Source: Hymenoscyphus infarciens
Lineage: Eukaryota > Ascomycota > Leotiomycetes > Helotiales > Helotiaceae
Assembly (NCBI GenBank): GCA_001414345.1
Contig: LLCB01000084.1
Location: forward strand, 62,001 to 126,000
Reading direction: 5' to 3'
DNA length: 64,000 nucleotides
Shown one piece after another: positions 39,621 through 50,331 of the stretch; the stretch's first letter is position 1, and every line of letters begins with the position of its first letter. Made by a program: the position numbers and the translations under genes. Below the pieces are notes generated by a model. It saw nothing but the letters and a program-made list of their open reading frames with translations, was not told the DNA's origin and ran no database searches.

Positions 39621-40185
39621 TAAGATAAGTTTAAAGAAGAGTTTAAGTATAATAGAGAAAAAGATTAGGTTTAAAGTATAATATAAGTAAGTACTATCTT
39701 ATCTTCTTTATTATTTAATAAGCTAGGAAGCGCCTTCTTAAAACTACTCCTAGTCTTTCTTAACTTATCTTAAATTAGCTCTTAGTAATCTTCTAAGACC
39801 TTATTTCTTCTAATATATTTATTTTAAAATTTTTACTTATATTAATTTAATTTTATAAGCTATCTAAGTAGTATATTAAGAGGTTAGTGTTTTTTAACTT
39901 CTTTAAGGTTACTAAGTTTTTTACTACTAAGAAGCTATATAGGCTAGGTTAGAGGTTAACCTAGCATTTTAGTACTTAGGTACCTTAGTACTTTTATTAT
40001 AATATATATTAAGATAAATTAGGGGTAGTAATACTAAGTATAATAGATATAAGAGATCCTGTTTTTAAATTATAATAACTCGTATATCTATTAGTAGAAC
40101 ACGCTTATACTAGGTTAAGGAATTATTTAAAGACTTAGTAGTAATTTAATTAATAAGTCTAGAGTAGAATTCTAGGCTTATAACT

Positions 40186-40315
40186 TATTAAAAGGATAGT
40201 ATAAGGTTTAATATAATTATATTACTTAAGCAATTCTAGAGAGGAATTACTCTCTACTTATATATAAGAGGGTTTAGGAAGACCTACATCACGTAACAGG
40301 TACGGATGTTCAACA
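40186..40315 (-). repeat. 5' LTR of Copia copy 2
   Basis: 130 bp. The outer end is intact (CATCACGTAACAGGTACGGATGTTCAACA when pieced across two lines of sequence); the inner end is TATTAAAAGG. The primer-binding site motif follows on the minus strand (TTATAACTTA region just left of 40186). Confidence 0.93.
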
Positions 40316-40339
40316 GCTCTAAGTACTCCTGTCGTAATT

Positions 40340-40346
40340 TATAAAA
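40340..40346 (+). promoter_or_regulatory. TATA box of the P450 gene
   Basis: TATAAAA, 44 bp before the P450 ATG and 25 bp after the Copia LTR. The insertion therefore left the core promoter but removed everything upstream. Confidence 0.55.
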
Positions 40347-40389
40347 GTCTTTGGTCTTTTCCGTTTTATCTCCACTATCTTCAGCCAAC

Positions 40390-42314
40390 ATGTTTTCCCT
40401 ATACCTGAATAGTCATCTCAATATTGCCGGCTTTGACGTGACAACGCAGATTCGCCTTGCTTTTGCCACAGCTTCCGTTCTACTCTTGCTCTTTATATTT
40501 TGGCGCCGGGCGCTACCCAAACCCATTCCCGGCATCCCCTACAACGAGGAGTCTACAAGGCGCATCATGGGCGACATTCCAGACATGAAAAAGGCAAAAG
40601 GAGTTCGACTATGGTATCGTGACCAGCTATCCAAACACAATTCGCCCATTGTCCAGGTGTTTAATAAGCCATTCAGTGGCCCAACTCTTCTCATTGCAGA
40701 TGCCAGGGAAGCCCGGGATGTCATGATGAGAAGAACGAAAGAATTTGATAAGAGTTCCTTGACGAACCAAAGTTTCAAATGCCTCCTTGGAAGTAGCCAC
40801 ATAAGCATGAAGTCGGCGGATCCTCGCTACAAACATAACAAGGAATTATTGAGGGATCTCATGTCACCTAAATTTTTGAATGAGGTTTGTAACCCATGTT
40901 GCCCCCTTGTTTCTTCGATCGTCGTGTAACTAAAGAGGAAGGATGCTAAGTCCATGAGTGCAGGTGTCGGCCCCGGAAATATACCAGAAGATGACATTGC
41001 TTCTCGAGTTATGGACAACGAAAGCCCAAGTTGCCAATGGAAGACCGTTCGCGGCCAGTGGGGACCTTCACATGGCCGCACTTGACATCATCATGGCGGC
41101 TACATTTGACTTTTCGCAAAGCGACACCGCACTCATCAAGCAAATTGAACATACAAAAAGCCAAAACAAAGAAATGTCTGAGAGAAACAGGACTCTGCAG
41201 CATGAGCCGTTTTTATTCTCGCGAATTGCGTTAGATCCAGAACTCGAAGCATGGACATATCTTACCCAAAGCTTTGCGGTACCTTTCAGGTCGCCGCTGC
41301 CATACCTTGGGCATTGGTTATATTTGCAAAAGCCTCGTTCCAGAATTGCAAGAAAGAAGAGAAAACAAGTGACGGTGCGAAACATTGAAAGAAGTATAGG
41401 GCGATTGGAGAAGAGTGGGCAAGAGATGAATTTGGTTTGCGCAGCAGACCAGCTTTTATTGCGCGAGAAGATGTCAGCAGAGAAGCTTGGAATATCACCC
41501 AACTTTTACAAGAGTGAGATTTTTGACGAGGTTTGTTCACCCTCCATGTTAATCTCAGGTCCTACCAGTGACTGATACTTTTGACGACAAGTTGTTTGGG
41601 TATATCGTAGGCGGACACGATACCGTTGCCACAACTTTGGCATGGTGGGTAAAACTAATGGCCCGATTCCAACCAACTCAAGCCCGTCTACGTGATGCGC
41701 TTTACGCTGCGCACGAACAACCCCTTTCTGAGGGTCGCCTCCCTACTGCTAGCGAAATCACGCGAGCCGAAATTCCTTATCTGGAGGCTATTATTGAGGA
41801 GACGCATCGTTACGCTCATATTGTTCCTGGCCTCTTTCGACAGAGCAAAGTCGACACACAGATTCTTGGCTACCAAGTCCCCAAAGGCACGAATGTCATA
41901 TTCGTCACCAGTGCGGCAAGTTTTATGGAACCAGCGTATACCATCGACGAAGAAAAACGGGCGGAGACTGCAAGGCAAGCAAAGGACCGCTACGGAGTGT
42001 GGAACTCCTCAAGTATTGGGGAATATATGCCCGAACGGTGGCTGAGGCCAGAAAAGGGCCAGGAGAATGGAAAGACGGTCGAGCGTGAGGCGTTCAACTC
42101 CCATGCTGGACCACAACTAGCATTTGGAGCGGGACCGCGAAGTTGTTTTGGTCGCAAGCTGGCATATCTCGAGCTGCGCATGGTGATCACAATGCTAATA
42201 TGGAACTTCAGGTTTTTGGAGCTTGGAGAAGAGTTGAATGGATTTGAGGTCCTTGATTCTTTTGCGCTACAGCCAGCAAAGTGTTATGTAAAGCTAGAGA
42301 AAATCAATTATTAG
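40390..42314 (+). CDS. Cytochrome P450 monooxygenase (about 596 aa)
   Basis: Exons 40390-40884, 40964-41513 and 41569-42314. The only in-frame N-terminal ATG is 40390. Residues 18-38 form a hydrophobic anchor followed by WRRALPKPIPGIPY, the usual ER-membrane anchor and proline hinge. GGHDT (363-367) is the oxygen-binding I-helix motif, E426-xx-R429 the ExxR pair, and FGAGPRSCFG (534-543) the heme loop with the axial Cys. P450s hydroxylate or otherwise oxidise small molecules with an NADPH-P450 reductase. The second intron is given as 55 nt (GTGAGA donor, ACCAG acceptor); a 28-nt alternative also keeps frame but is too short to splice. The coding sequence looks intact. It was probably next to the prenyltransferase before Copia copy 2 landed. 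Confidence 0.92.
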
Positions 42315-42754
42315 AGTCTCAAATGAAACCATCACAATATATACTATCGAAGAACTCGGTATCTTTCCTTGGAAAACAACATTCTGCTTTACTAGCATAG
42401 ATACAGCACAGAAGTGAGCATATTTTAGACGAGTTGTGATAGAAGGGCCGACGTTCCAGGCGTGTACCCTATAAATAAGCCTTTTTCCCCCGTAAGCGGC
42501 TTCAGGGCTAGTTTTACACAACGTTTAGGGAGTTGCCCCTGAAGGATCCACGCTACACCCTACAGAGGGGTATGGCCATGGCGCCTTCTCACTAGCTACA
42601 GCGGATATTCCCTGAAGGGAGATCAGGCAAGCAATTCCACCAACTTCAGAGCTCTTCAGAAAAACTTATAGAGGACTAGCCAATGAATCGTAAATAAACC
42701 ATAGTGTAAAAAACCTACATTCAATTTTGATAATAAGGTGAGCCTAGTGCTACG
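42315..42754. other. Intergenic region after the P450
   Basis: 3' flank of the P450. No ORF or repeat recognised. Confidence 0.45.
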
Positions 42755-43244
42755 GTGAGTTACAAGTTAAGCTTCTCTCTTAATAATATTTTATATACTA
42801 TGCTTTTTTCTTCCTAGGTTTTTTCTTTATTTAATTTAGAAAAGAGGAAGTTAAAGTACTTTTTAAGATATAAGACCTAGCTAGAAAGAACTACTATATC
42901 TTTTTATATCGTCTCTACTTATTACTATATCTAAGTTAGTATAATAAGAATAAACTTAATTCTTGGAAAACTCTCTTTTTATAAGAATATCTCTAAAAAG
43001 CTAAGTAGTCTTTACTAAGACTTTATAAAAACACAGATATATATAAAAGTATCTATTTTCTTTTTAGAAAGTATATAAAGTAAGAAAGAGAATATGGAGC
43101 TCTTATTAGCTACTCTAAAGAAGCTAATAATATATATTATTATTAAGTGAAGAGAGAAAGAGTATCTAAGAGATAAGAAATTTTCTAAAAGAGTCTTATA
43201 ATAGAAGCTGAACTCGTAACTTACTATAACTCGCAACTCACAGT
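42755..43244. mobile_element. AT-rich inverted-repeat element (MITE-like)
   Basis: About 490 bp. The left end GTGAGTTACAAGTTAAGCTTCT (42755-42776, 22 nt read in two parts) matches the reverse complement of 43203-43224 with three mismatches. The right end carries a further GTGAGTTGCGAGTT unit out to about 43243. The interior is AT-rich and CA/TG-poor. No transposase is visible. I could not identify a clear target duplication, so the exact ends and superfamily are open. Confidence 0.55.
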
Positions 43245-43922
43245 GGTGTCTTTTTAAGTCTTAAAAGTAGATTTCTTTTGATTTTATTCAAGTCTGTTTT
43301 GTGCTTTGTAATTTGTGTTTTTATATTAGCTAACTCTCTGCTAATGTCCGCCGTAATAACTTCTAACTCCTGAGAGAAAACGGACTTTTCCCAGGACACC
43401 ATGGTACGAAATCTCACTCCAAAAATAAGCATCCCGAAAGAAATATTTGCATTCTTAGTTTATGTGCATGCCAAATGATCCCTATGACTCGGTCCACGTT
43501 TCCCACTCAAAAGTGCCCGAGGGCGATCATCCGCAATAGAATCAAATCCAACACCCATATTTTACAATACCTATCCTACAAGTCAAGTCTGGTGTGCCTG
43601 AAGCCATATTGCCTCTTAAGAAAATCATCGTTCCCCTAGGGTGCGCCTCACTTTTCCGCTCTTTCCCGTAACTCCAATAATGCTTCTTCTCACTCTCACT
43701 ATCTCCCCTTCTTTGTGTAACTTTCGTGGTGTTGCAATGAGTGCGATCCTCAAAATCCGCCACCATCGCTGCGAAGAAGGAAAGCCTTCTCACCAGTTAG
43801 CTTCCTCGAAGATAATTTCAGTAGTGGGAAACTTACATCATTCCGAAGATGAACACGATTATAGGCATAAATCGCATTATCGATCCATCCCTTCCCTCCT
43901 GCAAGAAATCGTCAGCCAGCCC
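43245..43922. other. Intergenic region
   Basis: On the minus strand 43399-43238 encodes a short helical frame starting MVSWEKSVFSQELEVITADI that runs straight into the right end of the inverted-repeat element, so it may be the truncated start of a coiled-coil protein gene. Otherwise this is the 3' flank of the large gene at 43923. Confidence 0.35.
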
Positions 43923-46798
43923 TCAGCCATCCATCCCATTCTCAAAAAAAAACATACCATATTTAACATTCGCAACACAACAAGCACAAAGTCTCAACGG
44001 GCACTCGACACACATCTCCTGCGCCATGCCAGGACAAAGCATACATCGCTTGTCCTTCTCCGTCGTCTCAAAATCTCTGATGATATTCTGAAACTCGCGA
44101 TGTCGATGCGACAAAATCTTAAGCTTCTCATCCTTACACTCCCCACAAATCCTAGCTCTCGTAACATCAACCTGCGCCCACGGATTCCCGCCACAAAACC
44201 TGATTTTTCTATAAGCGCGAATGTCCATCCCATCAAGATTGCTAATGGTATTGTGTGAGGTCGGCTTAGCGATCTGGTATTCAGCAGCAGCTTGAACAAA
44301 GATAGGACCTTTTGCGAGCACCTCTAGTGGATGATTCTGTTGGAATCCCTGCATGTGCAGTCGGTACGCGCATGCGCGGTCGCGAGGATCTGGATATCCG
44401 TGATCTGGACGGGCTCGTCGCATCCACTCTTCGAGAAATTCCCCTTCTTTTGTACTACAATCTGGACAGTAGCCTCCTGAAGCTTCGGATGGGAGGAGGA
44501 AGAAATCGTTGGCAATGCCGAAATCGCAGTCGAAGGTGCAGAATGTGCAGTGTTCGAGAGGGTTACCTGAGTTGGGGTTACATGGCTTGATGTGTCCTAA
44601 AGCAAGTTCTTGAAATGTGGGCATGACTTTTGCGTTGATTTGAGGTGGGTAAGCTGGACCAACTGGTTTTATGATTCTGTTTGGGAGATGTTCATGGAGG
44701 CTCTGGAGGATGCTTCTTGCAACTTTGGCCTGGCGGAGTGTATCCGCCAATTCCACTTCTCTTTGTTTGGCTTGGTCCTTTTCCTTTTCGTGCTTCGAGG
44801 CTTCCTTGCTCTTCGATAATGAGACTTTTGTGCCTCTTACTTTGTGATCTAAAAGCTCTGCGACACCTCTAGAGCCTAACTTGATCTTAACACCGAGGGT
44901 TTCTGCAACTTTGTAAACATCCTGACTTTCATCTACCACTGATGTTGGAAAGGTCAGCTAAGGTTTGTCATCAAAAGAGGGGTGCTGTTTGGATTCTGCT
45001 ACTGACCTGGTCTGTTTTCCGATTCCCGAACCTCTTCCTGTTCCTCCTCTGGTGTGGGTGGTGGTGCTACTTGGAGATATTCCGACACACCTGGACGTAC
45101 CTCCACTCGCCTAACTTGAACAGGAGTTCCAAGAGGGTGCATTCCATGGTTCCGAGATAGTTGTTGAGCATACTGTTGTGGAGCTTGATGATTCCATCCA
45201 GGATGGTTTCTTGGTGAAGGTTGTGGAGGTAATTGGACCTGATGTTGCGGACCTTGATTATTCCATCCTGGATGATTCATTACCGAGGGGTGTGGGTCTT
45301 GTTGGGCTTGTTGGGCTTGTTGAGCTTGTTGAGCTTGCTGTTGCGGTACTTGATGATGCCATCCAGGAAAGTTCATTGGGGGGAGTTGTGGAGGTTGGAT
45401 TTGATTTGGACGTTGAGGTTGAACCAGGCCTTGGCCAGGAGGCATCATTTCTCCAAAGATCTTGAAAAAGACTCGTGATTGGGCCCAAGGGTGTGGTATT
45501 TCCGCGATTCTAGCTCGGATCTTTTGCAATGCGTCTTGAATACGGGGATCTTGTTTTGTAAGCTTTCCCTGGATGAACTCTCGCCCATGGGGGGCGTCTC
45601 GCAAGAACGTCGCCCATGCCTCTACGGTAGCCTTGCCAATCATTTGTAACATCTGGCGATGCTGTTGTGGTAGTTGGTCAATTGGGGGGTAGTTATTGAC
45701 AGCGGCTTGGCCAACTCTGTTTTGTGCAGAAAGATTTGGTACTGAATTTTGTGTAGGAACACCAAGACCTTGAGGCATAGCTTGAGCACCTTGAACGTGA
45801 TTGTTCGCAATCTGAACATCATTGCCGACTTGTGTCTGTAGAGAACTACTTACAACCGCGCCCTTGCGGAATCCGTTTCTGGGGTCGATATCTTCATCTG
45901 GGACCATGACTTTCAGTTTCTTGGGGGGAGGTGGCATGCTTCCTGATGCGATAGGGAGGTGGGGGAATGGATTGAGAGAAGCTTGGTCGGCAACGGTCGC
46001 CCATTGTCTTTGAGCTGGTGGTCGCTTCTGGGCTTGCGAAGGCTGTTTAAGTCGCTCACTCGGTAATAGTTTTCGTGCTTGCTTTGTCCCAGCAGATTCC
46101 TTTGCAGGCTGACTTGGGAGAGTTGTACGAGCTTCTGTTTGCTTTGGTAAAGCAGGCTGGCAGGGTTGTTCGCTCAATCGTCGTACTTGAGGTAGGGTAT
46201 TCTTTGGCACTGGCACCTTCGGTACTGGTACGGGAGTTTCCTTTGGTCGGTGATTGGCATGAGGAAGAGTCTGCGAAACGGGTTCTTGCTGGGGTTGCGC
46301 ATGTTCGTTGGATTGGGCAGGTTCCTTAGGTGGATCGGCCCTCTGTGGTTGATTGACGGATGCCTTCAATGGTAGTATTGGCACCTTGAGATTCGCGGAT
46401 GAACGACGTCGTTTTTTGGAAGTTTGCTGGGATGGACTTAACGCAGGAGGGGTTGAGGATCGAGCCGCGGCAAGGGGTTGATAGAATGGTACGAGAACGA
46501 CAGGATGTTTTGCGGTAGCGTGAGATGGAGGAGCTTCGCCCGATTTTGCCTGAGTTGCTTGCGACGGGGTGACTCTTGATTGAGATGGCTTCCTCACTCG
46601 GGACGCGGTCTTCGGCGACGAGGCTTTTGTGTTGGCGGCTGGTGCTAGCATGGACTCTGCGGTTTGTGGTTCCGTGGGTGGTGCTTGCATTAGGCTTCCT
46701 TGGGGAGTCTTTTCTTCGGTAGCTGCTGCCTTATTCTTTGCGGTGCTCTTCTTCTTCGTTGAAGAAGAGCGCGCCGGTGTCTTCTTTGGAGGCGCCAT
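43923..46798 (-). CDS. Large Pro/Gln-rich, Cys-rich hypothetical protein (935 aa)
   Basis: Two exons, 46798-45007 and 44938-43923, joined across a 68-nt intron (GTCAGT donor, ATCAG acceptor) within a Val codon. The N-terminus is very basic (MAPPKKTPARSSSTKKKSTA), like a nuclear localisation region. A long low-complexity part rich in Pro, Gln, Ala and Ser follows. Around residues 470-560 there are three imperfect repeats built on N-H/F-P-G-W-x-x-Q, with a QQA run between. The C-terminal 330 residues contain a Lys/Glu coiled-coil segment, then a Cys-rich region with CTFCTFDC, CPDC, CGEC and CMLCPGMAQEMCVEC clusters ending CACC, which probably bind zinc. This architecture suggests a nuclear scaffold or chromatin protein, but I do not recognise the family. 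Confidence 0.85.
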
Positions 46799-48612
46799 GG
46801 TCGGGGAGCGCGGTGCACAGAGCTCTTGTCAGTATTGATAAGGTTTGGCTTACAAAGTAAAGTGCGAGAAGCACTTGCGGTTGCAATTGATTTGTTTTGG
46901 GGTTGTATGGCGTGTGTTACGAAGAGGGGTTGTCGATGGTAAGAGATCGCGATACGGCGTGGGGGGAAGAGGCGGTGCCGTTGCTGGCCAACAGTGAAGG
47001 TTGAAAACCTGCGACTTTGCGATGGATGACGTCGCAAGGTTGAGAGGAAATCTAATGAATGTCGCGATACCACGTTGTTGTATTGCTTCAACCTTAACTT
47101 CTTTTTTATCGTCTCAATTGCCAAAATCCTCGCTAAATTCCTACTTCGAAAGTGACTGTAGGAGATAACTTTCCTCACCAGGTCACATCAAAGTGTGTTT
47201 TGATACAACATCATAACTTTGATATGTCTCTATATCACGCTTAGCCTCTTTCAGAGTAGATACTGCCCCACACAACGAAAGTTAGGGCTTTTTCTCCACA
47301 TCCCGTCCATCGACAAGTGTCCTCCCATTGGTCGATCCAACGACATGCCCCTATGCGATGTGCAACAAAACTCTGACCCTGGCTCTAAGTCTATCTGATT
47401 GGCCAGTCCTGGTCTGGCCATAGCTCCTCAATATAAGATTGATATTGCAACTGTTGCGAGCCCCCTCCTCGCCCCAACCATTGAAGCCATAAAATCCGCC
47501 AGGCTTTCCCAATTTCGTTTTCTGCATACCTCTGGTGGTCAGGTTTCGAACGCCAAAGGGCTGGAGACTCTTCATTTCTCTTTACTGCGTTCATCTGGTC
47601 TCGTCATTTTCGATGCGACATGGAATATTTTTTATATTCGCTTAGCTCGGTCCATGCACTACCACCAGGATTCCCACAATTTGAGGCTCTTCGAGCCACA
47701 AGACTCGGAATGAGGGTATCTAACACGTTCGTACTGGAGTGATGGATTTTATCAAGTATATTGGGGAAGTCTTCTCGTCCATGTAGGTGATCGCTTCGCG
47801 TATGTTTGGCCCCCCCATGTACCATTTGGGACATGGAGTACGTAAAGGTGATTTCCAGACATTCGTCAATTTCAACCACAATTCTTTCTTCCTTTCGCTT
47901 TCCCTGTAGGCTACTTAGTTGTTTCTGTTTTGAGTGTCAGCATTGCTACTCGTATTTTGACATTTCTATATTTACGTTGATGCTGATGAGAAAGGCCCCA
48001 CCTTTCGATGTTCGAGCCTCAGGAAAGAGGCATCAACATCCGAGAAAGCCCTTGGTGCGAAATCTTGAGCTCGACGCTTTCAAGTCAATCAAACACCGAT
48101 ATCGAATGGCGCATGATGGTTGCTATGGCTAGCAATTGGAGCTCTTGGAACACAAATCGAAGGACGCTTTCGATAATCTGTATGGCAAACCGCGCATTCC
48201 ATCACAGAAGAAATAAACTCCGCGCCGCGCAACACAAACACAATCGCGAGCGAGGGGTCTTCCCATGATCTCGAACATTTCTCAGGTATTCGCAGAGTCA
48301 ACATGCGCCGATCAAAGGTTGGGGCCGAAAGAGGGGGTTGGCATAACTAGAAGGGGCACTCGTGGCATGGAGCCTCCTAGCTCGAGATAAAGGGACGGCC
48401 AACACATCGATTGCGCTAGGGAATATACAAGCCATTATTCCACTATGGGCCTGCGAAACAAGCGGAACATCCACGGAACACGAAGCTAGTTAAAATATAA
48501 GGAGTAAATGTTGGTTGGCGGAGAATTTAGCTAAGAGGTGGGCAAAGTCTTCAGGACCTCCCATCCCAGGAACGAGGCCCGAGGGTCTCAAACATGGAGG
48601 ACCTCCCCCTAA

Positions 48613-48669
48613 TCGCTCTTCCCCTTTTTGAATCTTTCTCAAAAGAAAATTGTGAAAGGGAAAGAGCGA
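48613..48669. repeat. Hairpin repeat unit 1
   Basis: Left arm TCGCTCTTCCCCTTT (48613-48627) pairs with right arm AAAGGGAAAGAGCGA (48655-48669) at 14 of 15 positions. Confidence 0.6.
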
Positions 48670-49069
48670 CAGACTCAACAGCGCATTCGAGCCGATTCTC
48701 CCACTGCAAACCCGAGCACATCGACCGGAAATATCGTGGATTGCTACGGAAATTATTCGAGCTATCTTCCAATTCCACGATGTACATCAAAAAACGAAAA
48801 GAAAGGCTTTGGGATAAGAGGGTGGTCATTCAAGACACACGGTGAGAATGCTGGCTGGTGGTTGGAATTCTTTGGGAGGGGATTGTATTGTAGCCTGTAG
48901 CCATCTCGACAAACGCAAGTAGGAGCGTTGGAATCGTTCGTTAAGAGACTCCCGGTCAGAGACGGAAGCGAGTGCTTCGAGACGCTCTCTAGGTTCCGGA
49001 CCATTTCTTGCTCAATACAAATTAAGTGCAGCCCAGCAGGTCGAACTTTGAAGTGCTGGTTAGCCTCTA

Positions 49070-49109
49070 GTCGCTCTTTCCCAATTGTTTGTAGAAGCGA
49101 AGGAGCGAC
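49070..49109. repeat. Hairpin repeat unit 2
   Basis: Left arm GTCGCTCTTTC (49070-49080) pairs with GAAGGAGCGAC (49099-49109) at 10 of 11 positions, using the same arm sequence as unit 1. Confidence 0.55.
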
Positions 49110-49459
49110 CACTTCTACCGTCAAGAGGAGGTACCTTAGCAACCGATCTTTTAGCTGTTCTACCTAGAAGTCTAACCTGAGAAACGGAAGGAATATCCAA
49201 ACCTCAATCATTCTTGGGAGCATACCTTCCAGTCATTGTTCTACAGTGGCCCGGGTCTTCAAAACAACGGAAAGCGGTTGTAATATGAGGTGGCATGGAA
49301 AGAATGCTGGATGGGAGTTGAAATTGTTTGGCAAGCGACCGCGCATCGTTTCAGGAACGACGAACCCAACGCTGGAGTGGATTTGTGCACCAAAAATTGA
49401 TGCGCCCGAAAATTGGTGCTCGTTGCTTTTTGATGTTTTGGTGGGGTGGTTGGATGGGT

Positions 49460-49522
49460 GGTGGCTCTTTCCGTTCTATTTTTTGCTTGTATAGAGAAGA
49501 TTGTAAAAAGGAAGGAGCAACC
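49460..49522. repeat. Hairpin repeat unit 3
   Basis: Left arm GGTGGCTCTTTCC (49460-49472) pairs with GGAAGGAGCAACC (49510-49522) at 11 of 13 positions. The loop side AGAAGATTGTAAAAAGG resembles AGAAAATTGTGAAAGGG of unit 1. Confidence 0.55.
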
Positions 49523-50331
49523 GATTGTACAGCTTGTCTTCATGATTGCATTCTGTCTTTCTTCCTCGCCGCTCTTTCCACTCTGGTCTTTGACACAACC
49601 TTGTCAGGGAGGCGCGACGTGACCGATTCCATGTCGAATTGTCGACGACCAGATCTTTGAATTTTTGCCTCGTTCTCCGTCAGCACCTCGACATCAAGTT
49701 TGTGCAATTGCTGTCAGATTTTTGTCCCTCTCGTGGCACTTGTTTTTTTTTTCTCGGTCGCTCCGTAACGTTGTCAGTCATGCGGAAAACCGTACATCTG
49801 ACCCCCAAAAAATATTCGAGTAACTCACAACCGGCGGTGTGGCTTCTAAGCCTTAATGCGCAGGTTGCAAGCTTTCATGAATGTTGTCGCGAAGTATTTT
49901 CGTTGTACCTGGAACTTCAAAAAGGCCCGAATAATGATCGCGATCTTTGGGTGTGGTGGCATTTTCGGCAGATGCGATTAGGAAAGTGGTGCAGATGGTC
50001 GATTTTTCAACTCCCCCAACGAGATATCTGGTGTTCTATTCGGAAGGCAATTTCACATGCTTCTTACAATCTTTTCTCCTCGCGGGTTTGATAATTTTGA
50101 ATTTTCTTTTTTAGCTGCAAAGAACAGCGATTCTCTTTCTCTTTCTCAAGAAATGACATAGGAATGATCCGAACCCAAACTCCTCAACTTCCCCTTCCAG
50201 ACCAAATGCAAAACATCGTTTCACCAGTCCAGTGATTGGGCATTATCACAAACTCCTAAAGCAAAGCAAGTATGAAATGTTCATCATTTCGAGACACCTC
50301 GCTCAGCCTCCTTCTTCCGTCTCTCCAACCC

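Larger units (their letters stand above)
24585..40315 (-). mobile_element. Ty1/Copia retrotransposon copy 2, with nested Gypsy element
   Basis: Same family as the element at 11125 but reversed. LTRs at 24585-24714 (3' end of the element) and 40186-40315 (5' end), each 130 bp. Target duplication GCTCC (24580-24584) and GCTCT (40316-40320), one C/T difference. Subtracting the nested element and its duplication leaves 7,885 bp, against 7,884 bp for copy 1. The interior is heavily RIP-mutated. It sits between prenyltransferase and P450 and ends 74 bp before the P450 ATG. Confidence 0.95.
46799..50331. other. Long gene-free stretch with hairpin repeats
   Basis: 3.5 kb. The part next to 46798 is the promoter and 5' UTR of the large gene. 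The rest has no supportable coding frame. It holds three similar hairpin-forming units near 48.6, 49.1 and 49.5 kb, listed separately. Confidence 0.45.

Noticed and set aside
24585..40315. One single 15.7-kb giant retrotransposon
   Set aside because: The LTR pair, target duplications and opposite domain types show a Gypsy element nested in a Copia element instead.
41541..41568. 28-nt second intron in the P450
   Set aside because: It keeps frame but is shorter than spliceosomal introns normally allow. The 55-nt option 41514-41568 uses a good GTGAGA donor and also keeps frame.
44600..46850. Several open frames on the plus strand opposite the large gene
   Set aside because: They follow the composition of the minus-strand Pro/Gln-rich coding sequence and have Leu/Val-rich shadow translations without domains.
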